Shown: in pieces, positions 8,746 to 19,066 of the stretch | How the letters are laid out: each line of letters begins with the position of its first letter | Position numbering within the stretch: the first letter of the stretch is position 1 | Source of the DNA: Nemertoderma westbladi | Lineage: Eukaryota; Xenacoelomorpha; Nemertodermatida; Nemertodermatidae | Assembly: GCA_032718475.1 (NCBI GenBank) | Contig: JAUCBJ010005110.1 | Location: forward strand, 1-22,905 | Length of the DNA: 22,905 bases | Direction: 5' to 3' | Position numbers and translations under genes: made by a program | Notes under the pieces: generated by a model | Databases searched by the model: none | What the model was told of the DNA's origin: nothing | What the model saw: the letters and a program-made list of their open reading frames with translations, nothing else

Positions 8746-9453
8746 TATCTGATTATAGCAGTACAGCAGTAGCGCCGTACCGGTCTGCCGCCTGCCGGTA
8801 GTCGTAGAGTCGAACCGGTAGTGTACCGGTAATACAATACACTAACACTGAACACTAGTACAGTTCAGACAGATCAGTTACCCTAGTTAGCTTAATCGTA
8901 ATATACCTGACTGCCTGAATCAGTGAATACTGTAATACCGGTACCGGCTGACCGGCCCAGTCTGATAAGTCAGTAAGTGCAGCAATGCATGTCCGATGCA
9001 ATACTAACAAAATGCCTACGGCCTAGGCTGCTATGCCTACCGCGCTACCGTCTGACCGGGGAACCTAAAAAATAAAATTACCGTTCCGTTATCACTGTAC
9101 CGGTACAGAAACAACGACAGCATTTCGGCATAGGCCTAATTCTGTAATATGCATTACCGGTACCGGAACAGTACTGCAGTACAGCATTATGCAGTTATGC
9201 CCGCCTGCCTGTACAAACGTGGATCAGCTGGAATAATGGTTTGACATTTTATGGGTAGCAGCTAACACTGATTTGCGGGATAAAACGGCGTTAAAACGAA
9301 AATAACGCCTGTAAATTTCAAGAAAATGTCGCGTTGCAACGTCCGAAGTCGGGCCGGTTCCGAAACTGTCACAATCGCGATAAATGGTAGAGATGAGGCG
9401 AAACGTATAAGCGAACAGACAAACACACGCGAGATTTTTATATAGATAGATAT
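8746..9453. other. ACCGGT-rich spacer upstream of the Helitron ORF, ending in a repeat tail
   Basis: No gene seen. The stretch is dense in the palindrome ACCGGT, often inside GTACCGGTAC (near 8779, 8814, 8825, 8937, 9105 and 9156), with TAGGCCTA-type words between. It would contain the Helitron 5' end and any promoter, but I could not fix either. From about 9330 it contains CGTTGCAACG, then CAGACAAACACACGCGAGAT and TATATAGATAGATA. This resembles the tails of the two macro-repeats to its right and lies directly against the first hairpin. Confidence 0.5.
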
Positions 9454-9493
9454 ACTAGAAAGCCTGTGGCCCTTCGGGCCACAGCTTTCTAGT
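9454..9493. repeat. 40-nt hairpin at the start of unit A
   Basis: The left arm ACTAGAAAGCCTGTGGCCC and the right arm GGGCCACAGCTTTCTAGT pair completely around a TTC loop, apart from one bulged C. The stem is 18 bp. Such a stable GC-rich hairpin next to a repeat boundary fits a transposon terminus, but its role is not shown. Confidence 0.9.
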
Positions 9494-9599
9494 GCACGTG
9501 CAGATGATATATGAATATGTGTGGGAGATTTGAGAACTGCATACGGAACAGACACCATCATTAAATAAAACACCACCCCCATAAGAGATAACTGTCAAG

Positions 9600-10740
9600 T
9601 TTCAACTTTAGGCAGATTGTAAATATCAAAATTTCCAGAAAATGATCACTTTCAGATCCACCCTCTACCTGCGGACTGGTGAAATGCAGACGGCGCTGCA
9701 GTTTGGTAAAGATGGGGTTTATGGTGAAGTAAAATGCCTGCCTTTCAAGTTTCAGCTTAAACAGATTGTAAATAACAAAATTGGTGTAGATGTTCACATT
9801 CAGACATTTCACCCTCTAGCGGTAGACTGAAGAACTGTAGACGACTCTGGGACTCCGTAAAGATACAGAATATGCTGTAGTAGATTCCTGCCAAGTTCCA
9901 GCTCAATAGGATTAAAAAGAACCAAATGGGATGAGGTGTTCACTATCAGATATGTCGCCCTCTAGCGGCAGATGGGGGGACTGTATACAACTCTGTGACT
10001 CCGTAAAGGTACAGCCTATGCTGTAGTAGATGCCTACCAAGTTTCAGTCTAAACCGTTAGTAAATAACAAAGTTGGAGAAGATGTTAACTTTCAGACATT
10101 TCACCCTCTAGCGGTAGACTGGGGAAGTGAATAGGATTCTGCAACCCCGTAAAGATACAGCCTATGATGTAGTAGATACCAACCAAGTTTCAGCTCAAAA
10201 TGATTAAAAAGAACCAAATGGGATGAGGTATTCACTATCAGAAAATTCGCCCTCTAGCGGCTGACTGTAGAACTGTAGACGACTCTACTACTCCGCAAAG
10301 ATATAGCCTATGCTATAGTAGATGCCTACCAAGTTTCAGTATAAAAGGATTGTAAATAAGAAAGTTGGAGGAGATGTTAACTTTCATACATTTCGCCCTC
10401 TAGAGGCAGACGCGGGTAATGTAGACAACTCTGCGCGACTCAGTAAAGATATAGCCTATGCTGTAGTAGATGCCTACCAAGTTCAGTCTAAATGGATTAT
10501 AAATAACAAAGTTGGAGAAGATGTTAACTTTCAGACATTTCGCCCTCTAGCGGTAGACTGGGGAATTGTAGACGACTCTGCCACTCAGTAAAGATACAGC
10601 CTATGCTGCAGTATATAGCTACCAAGTTTCAGCTCAAAAGCATTAAAAACAACCCAATGAGATCAGGTTTTCACTATCGGACAATTCGCCCTCTAGCGGC
10701 AGATGGGGGAACTTCAGACGGCTCTGAGTATTACGTTGCA
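9600..10740. repeat. 146-bp tandem array A (8 monomers)
   Basis: The CCCTCT landmark falls at 9660, 9812, 9959, 10104, 10250, 10396, 10543 and 10689, intervals of 152, 147, 145, 146, 146, 147 and 146. There are two monomer types. One has ATTGTAAATAACAAAGTTGG then GTTAACTTTCAGACATTT; the other has ATTAAAAAGAACCAAATGGG then TTCACTATCAGACAATT. They partly alternate. Both keep CGCCCTCTAGCGG, then GACTCCGTAAAGATACAGCC and TATGCTGTAGTAGATGCC. The period is not a multiple of three, so the ORFs seen across it (e.g. 10322-10591) are not conserved monomer to monomer. Confidence 0.9.
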
Positions 10741-11509
10741 ACGAGTTAGGGCGAGACCTATCTAACGAGCTATAGTAAGCGAGATTTCATGGAGATTAGA
10801 TGTATAATATTAGATAAAATAATAATACAGTAAGTATATGTAGGCCTACAGAAATAATTATTTTACTTTTAATATTCATAACAGTAAAACAAAAATGTTA
10901 TAACCCTCTCCTTCCATGCAGCCAATGATTGAGAAAGCAGAATTACTCTTGAGCAATTCGCAATAGACAACCCAAACCCACCCCAATCAACACTCCAGCC
11001 TGCTTGCTCCTTATCTGTGCCCAGCCAGCTAGCTGTGAGTTCAATAATTACCTTAACGTTGCTATGATACAGAAAAAAATCCTTCCCTATTCAATAAGAA
11101 TAGGCCAATTCGATCGTGCTTGGCGAATATGACATATTTATACACTATTTGCTTTTTAATCAATAAATAATCATACATATTTATATTAAACACTCGAATA
11201 AAATAAAAACTTTGTGAGAATGGGACACGGCGAATCTACCCATGTTAATTTTATACCAGGTGGGATAAATGTTAGCCCTCTAAATCATTAATTACCGATA
11301 GAAGAACCGAAATAATTCGATAAATTTCGCCCGAAAATCACGAAAATCGCCCAGCGGCAGACGGGCGAACTTCCGACGGCTCTGAGTATTACGTTGCAAC
11401 GAGTTAGGGCGAGACCTTTCTAACGAGATATAGCAAGCGAGATTTCATCGAGATGGGTTCGATTGTATAGCCGATGACAAACACACAGACAGACAATCGA
11501 TATTTATAT

Positions 11510-11549
11510 ACTAGAAAGCCTGTGGCCCTTCGGGCCACAGCTTTCTAGT
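11510..11549. repeat. 40-nt hairpin at the start of unit B
   Basis: Identical over all 40 nt to the hairpin at 9454-9493, including the bulged C. It lies directly after the TATTTATATA tail of unit A, so it marks the unit boundary. Confidence 0.9.
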
Positions 11550-11639
11550 GCATGTGCAGATGATATATGAATATGTGTGGGAGATTGGAGAACTGCATAT
11601 GGAACAGACACCATCATTAAATAAAACACCACCCCCATA

Positions 11640-12940
11640 AGAGATAACTGTCAAGTTTCAACTTTAGTCAGATTGTAAATAACAAAATTGGTGTAGATGT
11701 TCACATTCAGACTTCTACAGTAGCGGTAGACTGAAGAACTGTAGACGACTCTGGGACTCAGTAAAGATACAGAATATGCTGTACAGTAGTAGATTCCTGC
11801 CAAGTTTCAGCTCAAAGGGATTAAAAAGAACCAATTGGGATGAGGTGTTCACTATCAGACAATTCGCCATTTAGCGGCAGATAGGGGAACTGTATACAAC
11901 TCTGCGACTCCGTAAAGGTAGAGCCTATGCTGTAGTAGATGCCTACCAAGTTTCAGTCTAAAAGGATTGTAAATAACAAAGTTGGAGAAGATGTTAACTT
12001 GCAGACATTTCGCCCTCTAGCGGTAGACTGGGGAAGTGTATAGGACTCTGCAACTCCGTAAAGATAGAGCCTAGGACGTAGTAGATACCTGCCAAGTTTC
12101 AGCTCAAAAGGATTAAAAAGAACCAAATGGGATGAGGTTTTCACTATCAGACAATTCGCCCTCTTGCGGCTGACTGTGGAACTGTAGACGACTCTACTAC
12201 TCCGCAAAGATATAGCCTATGCTATAGTAGATGCCTACCAAGTTTCAGTCTAAAAGGATTGTAAATAACAAAGTTGGAGAAGATGTTAACTTGCAGACAT
12301 TTCGCCCTCTAGCGGTAGACTGGGAAATTGTAGACGACTCTGCGACTCAGTAAAGATACAGCCTATGCTGTAGTAGATGCCTACCAAGTTTCAGTCAAAA
12401 CGGATTGTAAATAATAAAGTTGGAGAAGATGTTAACTCTCAGACATTTAGCCCTCTAACGGTAGACTGGGGAACTGTAGACAAATCAGTGACTCCGAAAA
12501 TATACAGCCTATGCTGCAGTATATAGCTACCAAGTTTCAGCTCAAAAGCATTAAAAATAACAAAGTTGGAGAAGATGTTAACTTTCAGACATTTCGCCCT
12601 CTAGCGGTAGACCGGGGAATTGTAGACGACTCTGCTACTCAGTAAAGATACAGTCTATGCTGTAGTAGATGCCTACCAAGTTTCAGTCTAAACGGATTGT
12701 AAATAACAAAGTTGGAGAAGATGTTAACTCTCAGACATTTAGCCCTCTAACGGTAGACTGGGGAACTGTAGACAACCCAGTGACTCCGGAAATAATACAG
12801 CCTATGCTGCAGTATATAGCTACCAAGTTTCAGCTCAAAAGCATTAAAAACAACCCAATAAGATCAGGTTTTCACTATCGGACAATTCGCCCTCTAGCGG
12901 CAGACGGGGGAACTTCAGACGGCTCTGAGTATTACGTTGC
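11640..12940. repeat. 146-bp tandem array B (9 monomers)
   Basis: After a degenerate first monomer (core near 11715) the CCCTCT landmark or its variant falls at 11867, 12013, 12159, 12305, 12451, 12597, 12743 and 12890: six intervals of exactly 146 and one of 147. Monomers are the same two types as in array A. The pair with TAGCCCTCTAACGG (12449 and 12741), 292 bp apart, suggests recent copying of a two-monomer block. Confidence 0.92.
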
Positions 12941-13710
12941 AACGACTTAGGGTGAGACCTATCTAACGAGCTATAGTAAGCGAGATTTCATCGAGATTAG
13001 ATGTATAATATTCGATAAAATAATAATACAGTAAGTATAGGCCTACAGAAATAATTATTTTACTTTTAATATTCATAACAGTAAAACAAAAATGTTATAA
13101 ACCTCTCCTTCCATGCAGCCAATGATTGTGATTGAGAAAGCAGAATTACTCTGAGCAATTCGCAATAGACAACCCAAACCCACCCCAATCAACACTCCAG
13201 CCTGCTTGCTCCTTATCTGTGCCCAGCCAGCTAGCTGCAGTTCAATAATTACCTTAACGTTGCTATGATACAGAAAACAATCCTTCCCTATTCAATACCA
13301 ATAGGCCAATTCGATCGTGCTTGGCGAATATGACATATTTATACACTATTTGATTTTTAATTAATAAATAATCATACATATTTATATTAAACACTCGAAT
13401 AAAATAAAAACTTTGTGAGAATGGGACACGGCGAATCTACCCATGTTAATTTTATACTAGGTGGGATAAATGTTAGCCCTCTAAATCATTAATTACCGAT
13501 AGAAGAACCGAAATAATTCAATAAATTTCGCCCTAAAATCACGAAAATCGCCCTCTAGCGGCAGACGGGCGAACTTCAGACGACTCTGAGTATTACGTTG
13601 CAACGAGTTAGAGCGAGACCTTTCTAACGAGCTATAGCAAGCGAGATTTCATCGAGATGGGTTCGATTGTATAGCCGATGACAAACACACAGACAATCGA
13701 GATTTATATA

Positions 13711-15389
13711 TATTAGATACGTATTAATAAAAGGGTCGGACTTGATGTCGTAAAAAATGAGATAAAATATATGCGTATTAAATTTAAAATGAGATGCAAT
13801 AAATAAATCATCGAGATGAGAATTATTGTTTCTACAGTTCATCCAGACGCACCTGCAGCACACCGACCAGCTACAGGGAATATCAATTGAGTAGTGTTTA
13901 ATGAAGTACCTCCAAAATAAATCGATCAGACGAGATTTAAGCCCTACATGGTTTGTGAAATTGATTCGCTTAGGTAATACATTTGCAATGTAAGGTACTC
14001 GGAACTAAAAGTTTTTTTCTAACTTGCATTTTTTCAGCCGCGCAACATTAAATAAAATCCGATCACTTGAACGAGTAACGAGCACTAACTAGGTTTGCCA
14101 CTTCCTTTACACAGCTATTATATGATATTGATACTGTTCGCTGAGATTGTGTGAGGTTCTAGGCATGCTCTATGAAATCTACTGATTGTGAGATACAAAT
14201 ATTTTTTGAACAATGTTTCTATCTTCCAGATAATGTTCAGAAAATATCTAAAATTAATCTGCTATTCTGGAGAAAGCTCAGTGAAAAATATTTTTTCGAA
14301 AGTTGATAGTAGGCTAAAAGTTTCTATACAGACATAAAAATTGCAAAAACAGTTCACGGGGTTTAGCACCGGTTTATGGTGTCCCCCCTACCTGAAAATT
14401 GGGAGGGACATGTCCCCCCTGTATTGCGCCACTGACAATGGATATGCACAGATTATATTGTAGGCTTTCAATTTCCGACAGCCAACATTTGCACTGTGCT
14501 ACAGCAGTATACCATGCTTGCTACAGTTGACCTTCACACTATTAAGTCGGCCGGTAAAAACAAAGCTATGATTAAAATGACAAACATTTTTACTGTCAGG
14601 CTCAGATTTTTAAATATATTAATACATTATTTTATTAGAAAAATCCCCCTTTTCTCGCAAATATTTTCTTAAAAATGAGTTCTTGAGATTTAGAAAAGTG
14701 AGAAAAATGAGGTTTTTCACTAATTTTCAAGAACATTAATTAAAAAAAAAGTATTTTTTTGGTAACGTGTGTTGGTTTTCTACTTGTTGGTATTCTAGAA
14801 ACTTGCCAACTCGTGTAAAACTCAACCCTAACCAACAAAATAGTTGAATTTCGGTAAACTGAAAATGAGCGAAAAAGCGGTGTTTTCTGCTTTCTTTTTT
14901 TTTCACTGAATAGTAGTCCTATCCGGCACTTCGAATTCACGCAGTAATTAATTATAAGTACGAATTGTGTTCATATCATAAGTGCATCCACAGTGCATCC
15001 ACACTACTCAGTACTTATGACTTTTACATTATTTTAACTCAATAATTTTTATTGTCCGTTTAAATCACTCATGATGTCTTTTTTTTTACTTTTTATGTCC
15101 TCCAGAAATTTACCAGAAGTTTCTCTACTACTGCTGTTCTCTCAGGCTATCAGTACCGGTATTAGTATATAGAGCACTATTTTGCAGTATTGCTGTAGTG
15201 TATGTACAGATGTAGGTATAAAGCAGGTATTTTACTTATTTTAGTACCGGTACCGGCACCGGTACTCCTGTAGGCCTACTGTGTAGCCTACCATTTAAAT
15301 ACGGTAATGGTAGGCCTACCGGCAGACCGGTTGCAGGGTTGTGCTAATAAATTTTAAATAATTGATAGGCCAAACTGGATTGTGGAAAA
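13711..15389. other. Mostly unassigned AT-rich region
   Basis: No gene recognised. ORFs at 13863-13624 and 14940-14740 on the minus strand are low-complexity and carry no domain. Apart from the hAT-like terminus ending at 14434, it contains homopolymer runs (about 14741-14760 and 14890-14905), an imperfect stem of ATAAGTAC and GTACTTAT around 14955-15018, and an ACCGGT/TAGGCCTA cluster at 15150-15330. Confidence 0.5.
14380..14434. mobile_element. Single hAT-like terminus (fragment)
   Basis: Read inward from 14434 on the minus strand the sequence starts CAGTGGCGCAATACAGGGGG, the form of many hAT terminal inverted repeats. Next to it is a perfect 12-bp palindrome GGGACATGTCCC (14405-14416). 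I found no matching opposite end or 8-bp duplication of ACAATGGA to the left, so this is either one end of a truncated copy or coincidence. Confidence 0.4.
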
Positions 15390-16080
15390 TTTGGTTAGGG
15401 TTTTGGTTAGAAAAGACCATCTATGTAATCTGCTCCTTTCCTTCATTTGGTAAAGTGATTGTTTATTGTTTTGGTTAGAAAATCCCTTCTCTGTACCCTG
15501 CTCCTTTCCTTCATTTAGTAAAGTGACTGTTTATTGTTTTGGTTAGAAAATCCCGCCTCTGTAACCTGCTCCTTTCCCTCAATTAGTTAAGTGATCGTTT
15601 ATTGTTTTGGTTAGAAAATCCCACCTCTGTAACCTGCTCCTTTTCCCTCAATTAGTTAAGTGATCGTTTATTGTTTTGGTTAGAAAATCCCGCCTCTGTA
15701 ACCTGCTCCTTTCTCACAATTAGTTAAGTGATCGTTTATAGTTTTGGTTAGGAAATCCCGCCTAACCTGCTCCTTTCTCTCAATTGGTAATGTTATCGTT
15801 TATTGTTTTTGGTTAGAAAAGACCATCTATGTAACACCTGCTCCTTTCCTTCATTTGGCAAAGTGATTGTTTATTGTTTTGGTTAGAAAATCCCGCCTCT
15901 ACCCTGCTCTTTTCCCTGATTTGGTAAAGTGACCGTTTATTGTTTTGGTTAGGAAGGCTAGCCTCTGTAACCTGCTCCTTTCCTTCATTTGGTAAAGTGA
16001 CTGTTTATTGTTTTGGTTAGAAAATCCGGCCTTAACCTGCTCCTTTTCATCAATTGGTAATTGTTTTTGGCTATAAAATG
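15390..16080. repeat. 68-bp tandem array, about 10 copies
   Basis: The landmark GGTTAG recurs at 15405, 15473, 15541, 15609, 15678, 15746, 15811, 15881, 15947 and 16015 (intervals 65-70, mostly 68). The unit is TGTTTTGGTTAGAAAATCCC, then GCCTCTGTAACCTGCTCCTT, then a T/C-rich stretch and AAGTGATCGTTTAT. Copies differ by small indels. No ORF or known function. Confidence 0.9.
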
Positions 16081-16135
16081 AGTGTTTTTGCTACGTCATG
16101 TGGTAATCGATTATCGACAACAACCACAAACTATT

Positions 16136-16265
16136 AAATTTAGAATCTTTTACCACAGGCGCATATGGAAATCTATCTCATAGTCTATAAATCATGGAAT
16201 TTTGAATGTTTTGGCACAGGCATAGTGAAACCAACTGCCCGACAGACCAGAAATCAACAAATTTT
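16136..16265. repeat. 61-bp tandem repeat, left portion
   Basis: Two full units start at 16136 and 16198, each opening with AATTT, with the related phrase CACAGGC further in. A third unit begins AAATTTT at 16259 and is cut off at 16265, where the long inverted-repeat element begins. The pattern resumes at 20892. Confidence 0.7.
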
Positions 16266-16369
16266 GGGGTATATCTTTTGCGTAGAGGTATAGCCTACAT
16301 AGAGGCTTCATGTAGGTATGTGTAGCCTACATGTAGATGCACGTGTAGGGTGAATGTAGGTAGGTGTAG
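16266..16369 (+). repeat. Left terminal inverted repeat, 104 bp
   Basis: Starts GGGGTATATCTTTTGCGTAG and contains internal TAGCCTACAT and ATGTAGGTA words. It differs from its partner at one base (T against A, near 16308). Similarity ends sharply after GTAGGTAGGTGTAG. Confidence 0.9.
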
Positions 16370-16532
16370 TCCCATAGATATTAATGTAATTTATGTGTCA
16401 ACTTGCAGTAACGTGATACACGGTCGTCAGCGCGCGTACTGCCACTAGTATGTCTCTGTTAGTTGAAACAAAATTGGAACATAATTGAAACATATTAGGA
16501 GCCACGTAATGGTGTCCTACCTGCAATGCTAT

Positions 16533-16731
16533 GTATGCCAGTGAAACAAATTTGAAACAAATTAGGAGAGCCGTAATGATAGTCTACCGGAGAATTGGAA
16601 CAATGATGGGCTACGGAGCTCAAAAAATTGGAACAATGTTAAGTATGCCAGTGAAACAAATTTGAAACAAATTAGGAGAGCCGTAATGATAGCCTACCGG
16701 AAGAATTGGAACAATGATGGGCTACGGAGCT
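16533..16731. repeat. 110-bp direct repeat, two copies plus a degenerate third
   Basis: GTATGCCAGTGAAACAAATT starts at 16533 and 16643. Both copies run through AGGAGAGCCGTAATGATAG and end GATGGGCTACGGAGCT. A weaker, related stretch (GAAACATATTAGGAGCCACG) precedes them at about 16480. They lie inside the inverted-repeat element. Confidence 0.85.
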
Positions 16732-16770
16732 GCCTGGGTTGTTTGGCTGAACCAGTGGTGGCACGGATGA

Positions 16771-16823
16771 GGGGGTAAGAAAAGGGGGAAGGATCTAAAA
16801 ATAGCACCCAATAGGAAGCTTCT
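16771..16823. repeat. Sub-terminal inverted match within the element (left partner)
   Basis: GGGGGTAAGAAAAGGGGGAA, GGATCTAAAAATAGCACCCA and ATAGGAAGCTTCT correspond, in inverse, to parts of 19284-19368. So the two halves of the element share sequence beyond the 104-bp ends, with the G-rich array between them. Confidence 0.6.
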
Positions 16824-17250
16824 AACTTCTTGCATTGCTACGGCTACCGGTACCTTGCTTGGCCTCTAGGCTGGCTCTGGCATAACCCTTATTTTCGTAT
16901 GCGGATAAAGGTAATGTTTTAAAGATCTGGTGTGTAAAACGCGTTTTTGTGCAGTGATGTTTACGATATTATAATTAAACTAACTGCACTAACTATCTCA
17001 CATTTATTTAATAATATATGGTAAAAAAAAGCAACCAACCTATCAATTACAATAATTTACAATAGTTATCGAATGTTCTAGGATGTAAATACTTAGCATT
17101 ATTTTATAGGAAACGATTATAAAAAAAGGTTCTTGTAAAAAAGGTTTTGGCGAAAACTGTCCCTGCTTTCCGTTTTTGCAAATTTCTGGTACGGCATGAT
17201 TGCTCCAAGAATGTTTGCCGTGGAGTCTGAATAAGGTAGAAAAGGTAGGG
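16824..17250. other. Unassigned spacer before the G-rich array
   Basis: Mixed-composition DNA with one CTACCGGTACC (16847-16857) and TAGGCTGG words. No ORF of note and no recognised repeat. Confidence 0.4.
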
Positions 17251-19066
17251 GTGGGTGTGTTTGTTAAGTTCGGGTGGTCGGTGCGGGTAAATAGGATGTG
17301 AGAGGGATGGAGGGAGGGTGGGTAGGGGTAGGTGAGTGCGGGTAATTAGGTGTGTAGGGGTAGGGGAGGTTGGGTGCGGTTAAGTAGACGTGCTTGCTTA
17401 GTTTGGTGTGTGGGTGCGGTTAAGTAGACGTGCTTGCTTAGGTTGGTGGGTGGGTGCAGTTAAGTAGGTGTGCTTATGTGGGGTGGATGGGTGCGGCTTT
17501 AGGTGGGTGGGTGGGTGCAGTCAAGTAGTTGTGCTTAGGTAGATGGGTGGGTGCGGTTAAGTAGACGTGCTTAGGAGGGTGGGTGGGTGCGGTTGAGTAG
17601 GTGTGCTTAGGTGTGTGGGTGGGTGCGGTTAAGTCGATGTGCTTAGGTGGGTGCGGTTAACTAGGTGTGCTTAGGTAGAAGGTGGGTGCGGGTAAGTATA
17701 CGTGCTTAGCTGGGTGGGTGGGTGTGGTTAAGTACACGTGCTTAGGTGGGTGGGTGGGTGCGGTTAAGTCGATGTGCGTAGGTGGGTGCGGCTAACTAGG
17801 TGTGCTTAGGTAGGTGGGTGGGTGCGGGTAAGTATACGTGCTTAGGTGGGTGGGTGGGTGCGGTTAAGTCGATGTGCTTAGGTGGGTGTTTGCGGTTAAG
17901 TAGACGTGCTTAGGTGTGTGGGTGGGTGCGGGTAAGTAGACGTGCTTAGGTGTTTGGGTGGGTGTGGTTAAGTAGACGTGCTGAGGTGGGTGGGTGGGTG
18001 TGGTTAAGTCGATGTGCTTAGGTGGGTGCGGTTAACTAGGTGTGCTTAGGTAGGTGGGTGGGTGTGGGTAAGTATACGTGCTTAGGTGGGTGGGTGGGTG
18101 CGGTTAAGTCGATGTGCTTAGGTGGGTGGGTGGGTGTTTGCGGTTAAGTAGACGTGCTTAGGTGTGTGGGTGGGTGCGGGTAAGTAGACGTGCTTAGGTG
18201 TGTGGGTGGTGTGGTTAAGTAGACGTGCTGAGGTGGGTGGGTGGGTGCGGGTAAGTCGATGTGCTTAGGTGGGTGCGGCTAACTAGGTGTGCTTAGGTAG
18301 GTGGGTGGGTGCGGGTAAGTATACGTGCTTAGGTGGGTGGGTGGGTGCGGTTAAGTCGATGTGCTTAGGTGGGTGGGTGGGTGTTTGCGGTTAAGTAGAC
18401 GTGCTTAGGTGTGTGGGTGGGTGCGGGTAAGTAGACGTGCTTAGGTGTGTGGGTGGGCGTGGTTAAGTAGACGTGCTGAGGTGGGTGGGTGGGTGCGGTT
18501 AAGTCGATGTGCTTAGGTGGGTGCGGTTAACTAGGTGTGCTTAGGTAGGTGGGTGGGTGTGGGTAAGAATACGTGCTTAGGTGGGTGGGTGCCGCTGAGT
18601 CGATGTGCTTAGGTGGATGGGTGCGGTTAAGTACACGTGCCTAGGTGTGTGGGTGGGTGCGGTTAAGTAGACGTGTTTAGGTCGGTGGGTGGGTGCGGGT
18701 AAGTAGACGTGCTTATGAGGGCGGGTGGGTGCGGTTAAGTAGGTGTGCTTAGGTGGGTGGGTGGGTGGGTGGGTGCGGTTAAGTAGGTGTGCTTAGATGG
18801 GTGGGTGGGTGCGGTTAAGTCGATGTGCTTATGTGGGTGGGTGGGTGTGATTAACTAGACGTGCTTAGGTTGGTGGGTGGGTGCGGTTAAGTAGGTGTGC
18901 TTAGATGGGTGGGTGGGTGCAGTAAAGTAGTTGTGCTTAGGTAGGTGGGTGGGTGTGGGTAAGTATACGTGCTTAGGTGGGTAGGTGGGTGCGGTTAAGT
19001 AGGTGTGCTTAGATGGGTGGGTGGGTGCAGTTAAGTCGACGTGCTTAGGTGGATGGGAGGGTACGT
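17251..19066 (+). repeat. G-rich 32-bp minisatellite with about 247-bp higher-order repeat
   Basis: The basic unit is about 32 bp: GGTGGGTGGGTGCGGTTAAG followed by TAGACGTGCTTA. Variants at the second half (TAGACG, TCGATG, TATACG, TAGGTG) occur in a fixed order. Marker variants repeat at long range: GTGCTGAG at 17979, 18225 and 18473, and TAACTAGG at 17793, 18033, 18280 and 18528. This gives a higher-order period of 240-248 bp. Many units carry GGGTGGGTGGGTGCGG, and 18750-18778 has at least four GGG runs with 1-nt loops, so the plus strand can form G-quadruplexes. There is no coding potential. Confidence 0.92.

Larger units (their letters stand above)
9454..11509. repeat. Macro-repeat unit A: hairpin, 146-bp array, tail
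   Basis: This is the first of two tandem copies of a composite repeat. It opens with a 40-nt hairpin (9454-9493), then about 100 bp of leader, eight 146-bp monomers (about 9600-10740), about 600 bp of AT-rich unique sequence, a second copy of the CGTTGCAACGAGTTAGGGCG module (about 11390), and a tail with ACAAACACACAGACAGACAA and TATTTATATA. The layout (hairpin at one end, tandem core repeats, simple-repeat tail) resembles non-autonomous Helitron/Helentron-like elements with core repeats, such as the bivalve pearl type. That assignment is inference; no diagnostic TC/CTRR ends were seen. Confidence 0.75.
11510..13710. repeat. Macro-repeat unit B, tandem copy of unit A
   Basis: Starts directly where unit A ends and repeats its order: hairpin (11510-11549), leader, array of nine monomers (about 11640-12940), AT-rich block, tail (ending about 13710). 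The left parts are offset 2056 bp from unit A and the parts right of the array 2201 bp, a difference of 145 bp, one monomer net. Compared by content, unit B lacks A's first monomer and has two extra later ones, so monomers have been gained and lost since the duplication. The AT-rich block (about 12960-13540) is nearly identical to 10760-11340. No third hairpin follows 13710. Confidence 0.8.

Noticed and set aside
10322-12950. ORFs (89 and 93 codons) in the 146-bp arrays
   Set aside because: The 146-bp period shifts frame at each monomer, so the reading frames are not kept from copy to copy.
13624-13863. 79-codon minus-strand ORF after macro-repeat B
   Set aside because: Partly covers the repeat tail and AT-rich DNA; no domain.
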